Positions 22,090-33,840 of a DNA stretch of 64,000 nt are shown piece by piece (within the stretch, counting starts at the first letter, position 1; every line of letters starts with the position of its first letter). The stretch covers positions 16,126 through 80,125 of the forward strand of contig QRFJ01006421.1 in assembly GCA_006176705.1 (NCBI GenBank), in the 5' to 3' direction. This DNA comes from Cocos nucifera (Eukaryota > Streptophyta > Magnoliopsida > Arecales > Arecaceae). The position numbers and the translations under genes were made by a program. The notes beneath the pieces are model-generated. The model was given only the letters and a program-made list of their open reading frames with translations, was not told the origin of the DNA and did not search any database.

Positions 22090-23153
22090 CAAAGATACAG
22101 ACATTAAATTTTTGATCTCTTTGATTTTTTTATAAATAAATTATAAATAAAATTTTTATTTTTTTGTAAATATTGCTTGCTAACTTTTTTTTTTTATTTT
22201 GTAGAAAAAGATGTTAAAGAACAAAAAGAATCAGGGCAAGGAACAAATCATTTAGTTTTGCTTGGTGAGATCAATCCTAACCCTAGTCCTTTTTATTTAT
22301 TTATTTATTTTATTTTTAAATTAAATTTTAAAAAATATTTACTTAAATCTAATTTAAAATCTCATGATAAAATTAGAAATTCTAATTGCTTAGAGCATGC
22401 ATCATATTAGTTTTATTTTTTTCTGATGATTGCTGGAGGCAAGGTAAGCATTTCAGAATTCAATTAGTTGCATGCATCTAGTTTAAATTGCATAGAACCC
22501 TTTGATTGAAATTTTTTTGTGCATATTCATATTAAACCAAATTAAGGGCACAATCCAGTTAAACAAGATAAGATGGGGATTTGATCACCCTTCTTTGGCC
22601 TACAAACTACCAACCAGCATCCTACATTGACCTAAGCCTTTAATTTTAAAATGAATTAGACATCAACCCTAGGAACTCAAGCTCAATAGGACAAGGAACC
22701 CTAAGAGTTGAACCTAGTCAGGGTTAGTCAATTTGACTGGTGTCTAGGAAAGTGGTTTAGGGACGACTAGGCCCGAAGGAAGGTGGTTTCTAATTGATTC
22801 CGTTAGCTTACCTAGCGAAGCACAATTATTGTCTAAAGCAAGCAACGCGGGGACTCCCACCGATCTTACACTTATCTGGCTAGTTGATTGGCTGATCCTA
22901 CACTTGGAGTGCTCGAAGGTAGACTTGGAATAGTTAGGAGCTGTTTAGGTCTAAGCTGATCTTAAGTTAGGATTAATTTATTTGAAACTTATTTGAAAAT
23001 AAAAAATTTTACTTTAGGTATTTTCAATCTCTATTGCCCTGACATAAGGTTGCCCTAGCATAATGAGAAGTTATGTTGCATGGTTGTCCTAGGGTATGAA
23101 AAGGTTGAATTAACTTAGAACTTAAAAAAAAAATTGAGGATATTGAGAATATA
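22090..23153 (+). other. Gypsy leader, first internal region
   Basis: Non-coding sequence between primer-binding site and gag, colinear with 27950-29017. ORFs 22177-22410 (+) and 23024-23248 (-) are not conserved as proteins between the two copies. Confidence 0.65.
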
Positions 23154-25076
23154 GTGAATTCTCCAACACCCGTGTGGAGAAGGATTTCAGGTCGACTAGT
23201 CAAAATGGATTTAGTTCCTATTTCAGATCCTACAACCTCAACATCCATAATGGATTTAGCAAATTAGCCTCAGCCTCAAACCCTTAAGGACTTATGTTAT
23301 CCAGTTGGTTCCATCCAACCTTCTTGTATCAGGTTATCCCAACCCATATCAAACAACTTTGAAATTAAACCTCAAATCATTAACATGCTTCCAAAATTCA
23401 CGAAAATAGAGGATGCATATATATTCATTAGGGAATTTGAAGAGATTTGTGCAACCATGAAACTACAACAATTGTTAGGGGAAGAAATCAAACTAAGATT
23501 AATCAATTTTATCCTTAAGGATTATGCCAAAAAGTGGCTTTATAGTCTTCCAAATCAATCTATCATAACTTGAGAGGACTTTGTGAGAATATTCTTAAAA
23601 AAATATTTTCCTCATCATAAAATAGCTAGAATTAGAAATGAAATAAACCAATTCTATCAACTAGCTAGTGAATCATTTTGGAAATACTTCGATCGATTCA
23701 AGAACCTCTTGACCCAATGCCCACACCATGGAGTAGAAACTTGGAGACTATGACAAATAACTTATGAAGGGTTAGATTCAAATTTTTGAACAATACTAGA
23801 GTCCATGTGCTAAGGACAATTTATGTACAAAGAACCAAATAAAGCTTGGAAATTTTTAGAAGACCAAGCCGAGAAAAGTTTACAATGGAAAACAACTAGG
23901 GAATTAGAAAAATCCACACCTTTAAGAGGTAGAATTTACCAAATTCAAATCTTCCTAGCTGCAGAAGCCAAAATTGCAACTTTGACACGCAAGCTAGAGG
24001 CCTTAGAACTTCAGAGACTAGCCAGTGTGAACCAAGTGTCTGCACCCATGTGCAATGCACCAGACCATGTCCTTGAGGAATATCCCCTCATTGCAAACCA
24101 ATTAGATAATAGATGTGCACAAGTGAATGCCACATATCAGAGACCATTGAACAATCCCTATGCGCCCACTTATAACCCAGGTTGAAGGAATCATCCAAAT
24201 TTTTTATGGTCACAAAACCCAAATGTAGCCGGTCCAAGTTTCAATCTGCAGAACCTAAGACCTAATCCTTTGATAAACACCTTGCCACCACCAGACTTTA
24301 ATTTTAACGAAAATAAACTTAGTTCTTTAGAGAAAAGCCTGGAAGCCCTAGCCAAATCTAATACTGACACCAATACCACCTTAAGCAATTTCATGCAAAC
24401 CACGGGTTAAATTCTGAATTCAAATTCTCAGGCCATAGCCCACTTGAAAATGCAAGTAAGTCAGCTAGCATTTACCATAAGTGAACGTGAACGAGGTAGG
24501 CTATGTAGCCAACCTGAGCCTAACCTAAGGAATCAAAATGGTAGACCATCCCAAGAAAACCAGGTTAATCAAGTTAATGCTATTCATTCCTTGACATCAG
24601 GAAAATAAGTGGATAATAAGGTAAATACACCTGATACTAGAGAAGACTTAAGTGCTGAGTCTATTGAGCCTCCCACTGAACCATTCATAGAAATGACTAA
24701 ACCATCATCTGAGTCATCAAAAGAAGAGGCACCCAAAGTAGAGTTGAAATCCCTCCCTGAGTATTTAGGTCCACAAGAAATCTTGCCTATAATTATTACA
24801 TCAGACCTGAATCCTAATCAAGAGGTATGTAATGAAATGTCAATGGAGTTGTTTAAGCAAGATCACATTAATTTACCTCCAGAATTAAAACCGCCTTTTG
24901 TCACCATTCCAGCACCCATTGAATTAAACTTAACTCCTAATACAAAAACTCTATTCATGAGTATTTTAGAAGAACAAATAGGAGAAATTCTTAATAAACA
25001 TAGATCTGAGAATGGGACCATAAATTATGTCCCCAAAATTAATAATGATTATATCAATAATGAGATTATAAATTAA
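23154..25076 (+). pseudogene. gag: Gypsy gag with pre-reverse-transcriptase tail, first copy
   Basis: One reading frame broken only by stop codons. The retrotransposon Gag domain opens at about 23385 (PKFTKIEDAYIFIREFEEI), continues with RLINFILKDYAKKWLYSLP, and is cut at 23571 where TGG has become TGA (the second copy keeps TGG). The conserved FDRFKNLLTQCPHHG stretch follows near 23695, then 23823-24185 with a Cys-poor C-terminal region (no full CCHC knuckle is visible). A further stretch, 24609-25076, reads EAPKVELKSLPEYLG and LPIIITSDLNPNQE, which resembles the segment just before reverse transcriptase in Athila/Tat-like Pol. Protease, reverse transcriptase, RNase H and integrase are missing. 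The first part may start at GTG 23154 or a downstream ATG; the true start is uncertain. Confidence 0.85.
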
Positions 25077-25079
25077 CTT

Positions 25080-26349
25080 TTTAAGATTGGCAATCCAAAA
25101 CCATTGAAATTTTTCAATCCAATATTCGATACAGGATAGTTAAACTACATTGTGTCAGACTGAAGATGGTAAACTTAGCGCTTATTAAGAGGCAATCCAA
25201 TATTTAGTTTCTTTTAGTTTAATTTATTTTTTTATTTATTTTTTTAGGATAATTTGAATAAGTTGGAGGGAGAGCTTAAACTTTCAAAGGCATGCTAGAC
25301 CAAAAATATACTGAGTCATTTTCTTTCATGCTCTTTATTACATCCTTTATTTTTTCTTCTCCATTGAGGACAATGTCGACTAAGTTGGAGGGAGAGAAAA
25401 ATAAAAATTTAAAAAATTCTAAGCTCTCAAAAAAGTTAGTATTTTATATTTAGACACCTAATTATGCTTAAGAATTAAATTAAATTAAGCATTTTTAAAA
25501 GAATATTGATGCACAGATCAGAGAATCTATGAGATATTGAGGAATCAAGTATTAAGAAAATTCAATAAAGAGTTAAGTCTAGAACATAAAATTTTTTTTC
25601 TTGGAGTATTTTTAATTTTTTCTACTAGCATCAAAGAAAAATCTACTTTTTATAGGCTTGTGTAGGGTAACTATACATTTCTTAATATAAAATATTTATT
25701 TTAATAAAATAATTTTTAAGTACTTCTCACTGAGTAACCGGGCCTCTTTGCTTAAGCAAGTATTGAGTTTCGCGTCAAAAGATAGGAAGGGCAAAGAAGC
25801 TCATTGTAAAGCTAGTCTTAGCTCGTAGCCTATTTGATTCGAGCTAGTAAGTCCGAGGGGTATTCTATACCTAGTGCCCTAAAGCCAACTGATTTAAGAG
25901 TCATTTACCCAAGACTCGCTACATGTATCAAATAGAAAGCTTAAGAGATTAAGACACTTAATAGTGGTACAATATTAAAAAAAAATATTAATTTTTCATC
26001 GAGTAACCAAATTTCGTTGCCTAAGTAAGCAATGATATTTACATCAAAAAGTGGGCAATGTGAAAATAAAAACTAATAAATGAAGGGTTGAAGTCGCAAT
26101 ATACTTGCCCACTTTAATATTCTTTACTTAATTTAGAAAAATTAAGTAAAGAAAAATTTAATATTCTTTACTTAATTTTTTTATTGATAAGTATTAATAC
26201 CCCAATGATATGTCTCACTTAAGCTCTACTGAATATCAATGACCATTTTAAAAACTACTTAGGTAAAATTCAAAATGCTAAAGTTAAAAGGTATTTAAAA
26301 CTAAATTCTTTTTTTACTCGAGGATGAACAAAGCTTAAGTTGGGAGGTG
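25080..26349 (+). other. Gypsy 3' non-coding region with repeated polypurine-like motifs, first copy
   Basis: Contains three copies of an AAGTTGGAGGGAG/AAGTTGGGAGG motif (25258-25274, 25381-25397, 26336-26348). The last one lies directly before the second LTR and is the polypurine tract. Two imperfect copies of a segment of about 80 bp (GAGTAACC...CTTTGC...AAGCAA) lie at about 25732-25805 and 26000-26062. No ORF is recognised. Confidence 0.7.
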
Positions 26350-27927
26350 TGATAAGTACCATAAATTCACTAATAAAAGTATTAATTTATTAATTAATTC
26401 ATATTAATTTTTAAGAATTTTTAATTAATTAATATATATTTTTAAGAAATTTATATTTTTATTAATTAAAAAATTAATTAAAAAATAATAAAACTTAAAA
26501 AAAATAATTAATAGAAAGAGCTCATTTTTTTAATCATAGTAAAATAAGTTTTGAGCAAAATAGAGCTAAAATGGAGAAGATATAAATTTCTAAAAATAAT
26601 AGAAAAAAATTAAATAAAAAAAAAATAGTTCAGTCGGCTCCGCAAGCCAAGCCACCAAGCCATCAAAGCCGACTCAGCTGTGGAAGCCATCATCCGATCC
26701 ACGATCTAGGTGTGGACCGCCAGCTCGGTAGAATCCAACGAATCATGGAGCGACATGTGGTGGACCTAGATCCTTAAGGGTTCCTGAAAAATCCATCGCG
26801 GTCTATAGGGTAAAAAGATAATTTTTCATCAAAGCAGCAAGCACTGATTGGTTACGATGTACAGTGCAGTCGATCCACACAGTCCATGGCAATAGTAAAG
26901 GCATGATTGGATGGATTCGATTGATTGCGGTCAAGATCGGATGGCGGTGGTTATTTTTGGATTTGATTTGAATTTCATCAGTGATCTAGCACGATCCGAC
27001 GGCTAGAAAACCAGTCGGTGAAGATCCAATGGTCCAAGAAGCTCCCAACTTGATTAAAACATTTAGAACTCGATCCGATGGCTAGAATTTCTCTTAATCA
27101 ATGTGATCAACGGTCAAAATTTAATCTGACCTGATTTGGGCTGATACACATTCGATTTTGATGATTTTTTATCCGTTGGGTTACTATTGAATGGCCAGAT
27201 TTCATCCAGAGTAGTAGAATTCAATCAGGACTTCTTTTAATCCAATTTTCACTTGGATTTCTTTATATTTTGAAGATTAAAGAGCTTCTTAGTCCCATAT
27301 TGTCCAGAAGAAAACTCTCTAGCCCTCCTAGCTCTATAAAAAGGACCCCGAGCCTTTAGAAATTAACAGATCTCCAATCAAAGTGAAGCTTTGGTACAGG
27401 GGGAAGCTAGGCTATGGGTTAATAGCTACTTCAAAGCAAAGGGTGCCGAGAAGAAGAGCTAAGCTTCTACATCATCTTTCCACCAATGCCGATCCAAGAT
27501 CAGAGATCAGACTATTTTATTTTATTTTTTTCTTTTTAAATTCTATGTATTTAAATTCTAAAATTTTAATTAATACAAATTTTAGCTTTTATACTTTGAT
27601 TTTAGTTTTTTATTTTTATTATAATTTAATTTCTATACTTTAATTATTGTTCTTTATTTTACTGCAAGTAGATGCTAAGATCCAATTAGTAGATCTTAGT
27701 ACCAAGTTTAAATTTTTGCATCTTTTAATTTTTGCTTTTCGACTTCACTTTTAATTTCAAAACTTTTTTCTTTTTTTTTTAAAAAATCAAAGATTTTGAA
27801 TCTAAAAACACTACCTTTCCTATGGATTCGACTCGACTCACTACTATCTACGCCTTTTTAATTATTTTAAGAAGCTAGATTAAACTGATAAATATGATGT
27901 CTTAACGACAACGTCGCATCCCTATCA
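26350..27927 (+). mobile_element. Gypsy array, middle LTR
   Basis: TGATAAGTACC to CCCTATCA, preceded by a polypurine tract and followed by a primer-binding site (TGGCGCCATTGCCGAGG, from about 27933). It therefore serves as 3' LTR for the left internal region and 5' LTR for the right one. ORF 27383-27643 is an LTR reading. Confidence 0.9.
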
Positions 27928-29017
27928 AGTTTTTGGCGCCATTGCCGAGGAAGGCACGGACATTAAATTTTTGATCTCTTTAATTTTTTTATAAATAAAT
28001 TATAAATAAAATTTTTATTTTTTTGTAAATATTGCTTGCTAACTTTTTTTTATTTTGCAGAAAAAGATGTTAAAGAACAAAAAGAACCAGGGAAAGAAAC
28101 AAATCATTTAGTTTTGCTTGGTGAGATCAATCCTAACCCTAGTCCTTTTCTTTGTTTTAATTAATTTATTTTATTTTTAAATTAAATTTTAAAAAATATT
28201 CACTTAAATCTAATTAAAAATCTCATGACAAGATTAGAAATTCTAATTGCTTAAAGCATGAATCATATTAATTTTATTTTTTTTTAGTGATTGCTGGAGG
28301 CAAGGTAAGCCTTTCAGAATTCAATTAGTTGCATGCATCTAGTTTAAATTGCATAGAATTCTTTGATTGAAATTTTTTTGTGCACATTCATATTAAACCA
28401 AATTAAGGGTACAACCCAATTAAACAAGATAGGATGAAAATTTGATCATCCTTTCTTGGCACACAAACAACCAACCAGCATCCTGCATTGACCTAAGCCT
28501 TTAATTTTAAAATCAATTAGACATCAGCCCTAGGAACTCGAACTAAATAGGATAAGAAATCCTAAGAGTTGAACTAGATCAGGGTTAGTCAATTTGATTG
28601 GTGTCTAGAAAAGTGGTTCAGGAATGACTGGATCCGAAGGAAGGTGGTTTCTAATTGATTCTATTAGCTTACTTGGCCAAGCATAATTGATGTCTAAGGC
28701 AAGCAATGGGGGGACTCCCACTGACCTTACATTTACCTGGCCAGTTGATTGGTTGATCCTACACTTGAAGTGCTCGAAGGCTGACTTGGAATATTTAGAA
28801 GCTGTCTAGGTCTAGGCTGATCTTAGGTTAGGATTAATTTGTTTGAAACTTATTTGAAAAAAAAAAAAATACTTTAGGTATTTTCAAACTCTATTGCCCT
28901 AACATAAGGTTGCCCTGGCATAATGAGAAGTTATGTTACATGGTTGTCCTAGGGTATGAAAAGGTTGAATTAACTTAGAACTTAAAAAAAAACAAAATTA
29001 AGGATATTGAGAATATA
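27928..29017 (+). other. Primer-binding site and leader, second internal region
   Basis: Starts with AGTTTTTGGCGCCATTGCC (tRNA-Asp type with two changes) and continues colinearly with 22069-23153. Confidence 0.75.
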
Positions 29018-31003
29018 GTGAATTCTCCAACACCCATGTGGAGAAGGATTTTAGATCGACTAGTCAAAATGGATTTAGTTCCTATTTCAGATCCTACAAC
29101 CTCAACATCCATAATGGATTTAGCAAATCAATCTCAACCTCAAATCCTTAAGGACTTATGTTATCCAGTTGGTTCTGACCAACCTTTTTGTATCAGGTTA
29201 CCCCAACCCATAGCAAACAACTTTGAAATTAAACCTTAAATCATTAACATGCTTCCAAAATTCACGAGAATAGAGGATGCATATATATTCGTTAGAGAAT
29301 TTGAAGAGATTTATGCAACCATAAAACTACAATAATTGTCAGAGGATAAAATCAAACTAAGGTTAATCAATTTTGTCCTCAAGGATAATGCTAAAAAGTA
29401 GCTTTATAGTGTTCCAAATCAATCTATCACAACCTGGGAGGACTTTATGAGAATATTCTTAAAAAAATATTTTTCTCATCATAAAATAACTAGAATTAGA
29501 AATGAAATAAACAAATTCTATCAACTAGCTAGTGAATCATTTTGAAAATACTTCGATCGATTCAAGAACCTCTTGACCCAATGCCCACACCATGGAATAG
29601 AAACTTGGAGGCTATGCCAAATAATTTACTAAGGATTAGATTCAAATTTCCAAACAATGCTAGAGTCTATGTGCCAGGGATAATTTATGTACAAAGAACC
29701 AAATGAAGCCTAAAAAATTTTAGAAGACCTAGCCGAGAAAAGTTTACAATGGAAAACAACTAGAGAATCAAAAAAATCCACATCTTCAAGAGGTAGAATT
29801 TACCAAATTCAAACCTCCCCAGCTGCAGAAGCCAAAATTGCAACTTTGACACATAGGCTAGAGGCTTTAGAACTTCAGAGACCAGCCAGTGTGAACCAAG
29901 TGTCTGCACCCATGTACAATACACCAGACCATGTCCTTAAGGATTGTCCCCTCGTTGCAAACCAATTAGATAATGGATGTGCACAAGTGAATGCCATATA
30001 TCAGAGACCATTGAATAATCCCTATGCACCCACCTATAACCCAGGTTGGAGGAATCATCCAAATTTTTCATGGTCATAAATCCTAAATGTAGGCGGTCCA
30101 AGTTTCAATCTGCAGAACCCAAAGCCTAATCCTTTGATAAACACCCTACCACCACCAGACTTTAATATTAATGAAAATAAACTTAGTTCTTTAGAGAAAA
30201 GCCTGAAAGCCCTAGCCAAATCTAATGCTAACACCAATACCACCTTAAGCAATTTCATGCAAACCATGGGTCAAATTCTGAATTCAAATTCTTAGGCCAT
30301 AGTCCACTTGAAAATGCAAGTAAGTCAGCTACCATCTACCATAAGTGAACGTGAATGAGGTAGGCTACATAACCAACCTGAGCCTAACCCAAGGAATCAA
30401 AATGGTAGACTATCCTAAGGAAACTAGGTTAATCAAGTTAATGCTATTCATTCCTTAAGATCAGAAAAATAAGTGGATAATAAGGTAAATACACCTGATA
30501 CTAGAGAAGACTTGAGTGTTGAGTCTGTTGAGCCTCCCACTGAACCATTCATAGAAATGACTAAACCATTACCTGAGTCATCAAAAGAAAAGGCACCCAA
30601 AGTAGAGTTGAAACCCCTCCCTGAGTATTTAGGTCCATAGAAAACCTTGCCTGTAATTGTTGCATTAGACCTGAATCCTAATCAAGAGGTATGTAATAAA
30701 ATGTCAATGGAGTTGTTTAAGCAAGATCACATTAATTTACCTTCAAAATTAAAACCATCTTTTGTCACCATTCCAGCACCCATTGAATTAAACTTAACTC
30801 CTAATACAAAAATTTCATTCATGAGTATTTTAGAAGAATAAATAGGAGAAATTCTTAATAAACATGGGTCTGAGAATGGGACCATAAATTATGTCCCCAA
30901 AATTAATAATGATTATATCAATAATGGGATTATAAATCAACGTTTTGAGATTGGCAATCCAAAACCTTTGGAATTTATCAATCCAATATTCGACACAAGA
31001 TAG
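29018..31003 (+). pseudogene. gag: Gypsy gag with pre-reverse-transcriptase tail, second copy
   Basis: Same structure as the first copy and again one frame broken only by stops: open stretches at 29018-29239, 29846-30079 and 30647-30841 share a frame. The Gag domain starts near 29250 (PKFTRIEDAYIFVREFEE) and keeps ITTWEDFMRIFLKKYF near 29430, where the first copy has a stop. Different stops occur elsewhere, for example TGG to TAG at about 29398 and CAG to TAG at 30640. The two copies thus decayed independently after they separated. The C-terminal part again ends shortly after NDYINNGIIN and IGNPKPLEFI with no enzymes. The first ATG in the open frame is at 29033; the reading could be extended to GTG 29018. 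Confidence 0.85.
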
Positions 31004-32247
31004 TTAAACTACATTATGTCTGGTTGAAGATGATAAACTTAGCGCTTGTTGGAAGAAAATTAAATATTAAATTTTTTTTAGTTTAATTTATCTTTTTATT
31101 TGATTTTTTCTTTTTAGGATAATTTGAATAAGTTGGAGGGAGAGCTTAAACTTTCAAAGGCATATGCTGGACCAAAAATTTACTGAGTCATATTTTTTCA
31201 TGTTCTTTATTACATCCTTTATTTTTTCTTCTCCATTGAGGACAATGTCGATTATGTTGGGGGGGGAGAAAAATAAAAATTTTAAAAATTTTAAGTCCTC
31301 AAAAAAGTTAGTATTTAATATTTAGACACCAATTATGCTTAAGAATTGAATTAAACTAAGCATTTTTAAAAAAAAATTGATGCACAAATCAGAGAATCTG
31401 TGAGATATTGAGAAATCAAGCATTAAGAAAATTCAATAAAGAGTTAAATCTAGAACATAAAAAAAATTTTCTTAGAGTATTTCTAATTTTTTCTACTAGC
31501 ATCAAAGAAAAGTCTACTTTTTATAGGCTTGTGTAGGATAATTATACATTTCTTCATATAAAAAATTTATTTTAATAAAATAGTTTTCAAGTACTTTTCA
31601 CTAAGTAACCGGGCCTCTTTGCCTAAACAAGCATTGAGTTTCGCATCAAAACATGGGAAGGGCAAAGAAGCTCGTTGTAAAGCTAGTCTTAACTCATAGC
31701 CTGTTTGATTTGAGCTAGTAAGCCCGAGGAATAATCTATACCTAGTGTCCTAAAGCCAACTGGTTTGGGAGTCATTGTCCTAAGACTCGCTACATGAATC
31801 AAATATGGATCAAATAGAAAGCTTAAGAGGTTAAGACACTCAATAGTGGTACAATATTAATATATATATATATATTGATTTCCCATCAAGTAATCAGGTC
31901 TCATTGCCTAAGTAATGATATTCGCATCAAAAGGTGGGCAATATGAAAATAAAGACTAATAAATGAAGGATGGAAGAAGCAATACACTTGCCTATATGAA
32001 AGTTTAGACAAATCAGAGATAAAGATGGAATAATTTAGAAAAAGTTCAAAAAAATTTAATGTTCTTTACTTAATTTTTCTATTGATAAGTATTAATACCT
32101 CAATAATATGTCTCACTTAAGCTCTACTAAATATCAATGACCATTTTGAAAACTGCTTAGGTAAAATTTAAAATGCTAAAGTTAAAAGATATTTAAAACT
32201 AAATTCTTTCTTTACTCGAGGATGAGCAAAGCTTAAGTTGGGGGGTG
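31004..32247 (+). other. Gypsy 3' non-coding region, second copy
   Basis: Colinear with 25080-26349, including polypurine-like motifs at 31130-31143, 31257-31268 and 32235-32247 and the paired segments at about 31605-31690 and 31882-31945. A TATATA tract is present at 31860-31875 only in this copy. Confidence 0.7.
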
Positions 32248-33835
32248 TGATAAGTACCATAAATTCACCAATTAAACTATTAATTTATCAATTAATTCAT
32301 ATTAATTTTTAAGAATTATTAATTAATTGATACATATTTTTAAGAAATTTATATTTTTATTAATTAAAAAATTAATTAAAAAATAATAAAATTAAAAAAA
32401 TTTATAATCAATAGAAATAGCTTATCTTGTTGATCATAATAAAATAAGTTTTGAGTAAAACAGAGCTAAAACGGAGAAGATATGAATTTCTAAAGATAAA
32501 AGAAAAAAATTAAATAAAAAAAAGAAAACAGCTCAGTCGGCTCCGCAAGCCAAGCCACCAAGCCAAGCCAAGCTATCAAAGTCAACTCAATCATGGAAGC
32601 GATCAGTCGATCCATGATCTAGGCGTGGACCGCTAGCTCAGCAGAATCCGGCGAATCATGGAGCAATACGTGGTGGACCTAGACCCTTAAGGATTCATGG
32701 AAAATCCATCACGGTCTATAGGATAAAAAGATAATTCTGCATCAAAGTAGCGAGCGCTGATTGGTTACGGTGTATGATACAACCGATCCACGTGGTCCAT
32801 GGCAACAGTAAAGGCACTATCGGACGGATTCAATTGATTACGATCAAGATCGGACGATGGTGGTTTTTTTTGGGTTTGATTCAAATTCCATCAGTGATCT
32901 GGCATGATTCGATGGTTAGAAAACTAGCTGGTGAAGATCCAATGGTCCAGAAAGCTCCTAACTTGATTAAAACATCCAGAACTTGATTCGACAGCCAGAT
33001 TTTCTCCTGATCAGCATGATTAATGGTTAGAATTTAATCTGACCTGATCTGGGCTGATACACATCTGATTTTGATGATTTTTTATCCATTGGATTACTAT
33101 TGAATAGCTAGATTTCATTCAGAGCAGCAGAATTCAATCAGGACTCCTTTTAATCCAATTTTCACTCAGATTTCTTCATATTTTAACGATCAAAGAGCTC
33201 CTTAGTCCCACATTGCCTAGAAAAAAACTCTCCAGCCCTCTTAGCTCTATAGAAAGGATCCCAGGCCTTTAGAAATCAATAAATCTTTGATCAAGATGAA
33301 GCTTTGGTATAGGAGGAAGCCAGGCTATGGGTTAATAGCTGCTTTAAAGCAACGGATGTCAAGAAGAAGAGCTGGACTTCTATACCATCTTTCCACCAAT
33401 GCTGATCCAAGATCAGATATCAGGCTATTTTATTTTATTTTTTATTTTTTAAATTTTATGTATTTAAATTTTAAAATTTTAATTAATATAAATTTTATTT
33501 TTTATATTTTTATTTTTATTTTTTATTTTTATTATAATTTAATTTTTATACTTTAATTATTGTTCTTTATTTTACTGCAAGTAGATGCTAAGATCTAATT
33601 AGTAGATCTTAGTTTAAATTTCTGCATCCTTTAATTTTTGCTTTTTGATTTCACTTTTAATTTCAAAACTCTTTTCTTTGTTTTTTTTTAAAAATCAAAG
33701 ATTTCAAATCTAAAAACACTATTTTTTCTATGGATTCGACCTGACTCACTGCTATCTATGCCTTTTTAATTATTTTAAGAAGTCAGATTAAACTAATAAA
33801 TACGATGTCTTAATGACAACATCACATCCCTATCA
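32248..33835 (+). mobile_element. Gypsy array, third LTR
   Basis: TGATAAGTACC to CCCTATCA, preceded by GTTGGGGGGTG. It is followed not by a primer-binding site but by the target flank ACTAT and then Copia B LTR. ORFs 32774-32986 and 33287-33556 are LTR readings. Confidence 0.9.
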
Positions 33836-33840
33836 ACTAT
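33836..33840 (+). repeat. Right TSD (ACTAT) of the Gypsy array
   Basis: Follows CCCTATCA; the next bases, GCTTTGATGTTGGACTAC, continue Copia B LTR as at 45849. Confidence 0.75.
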
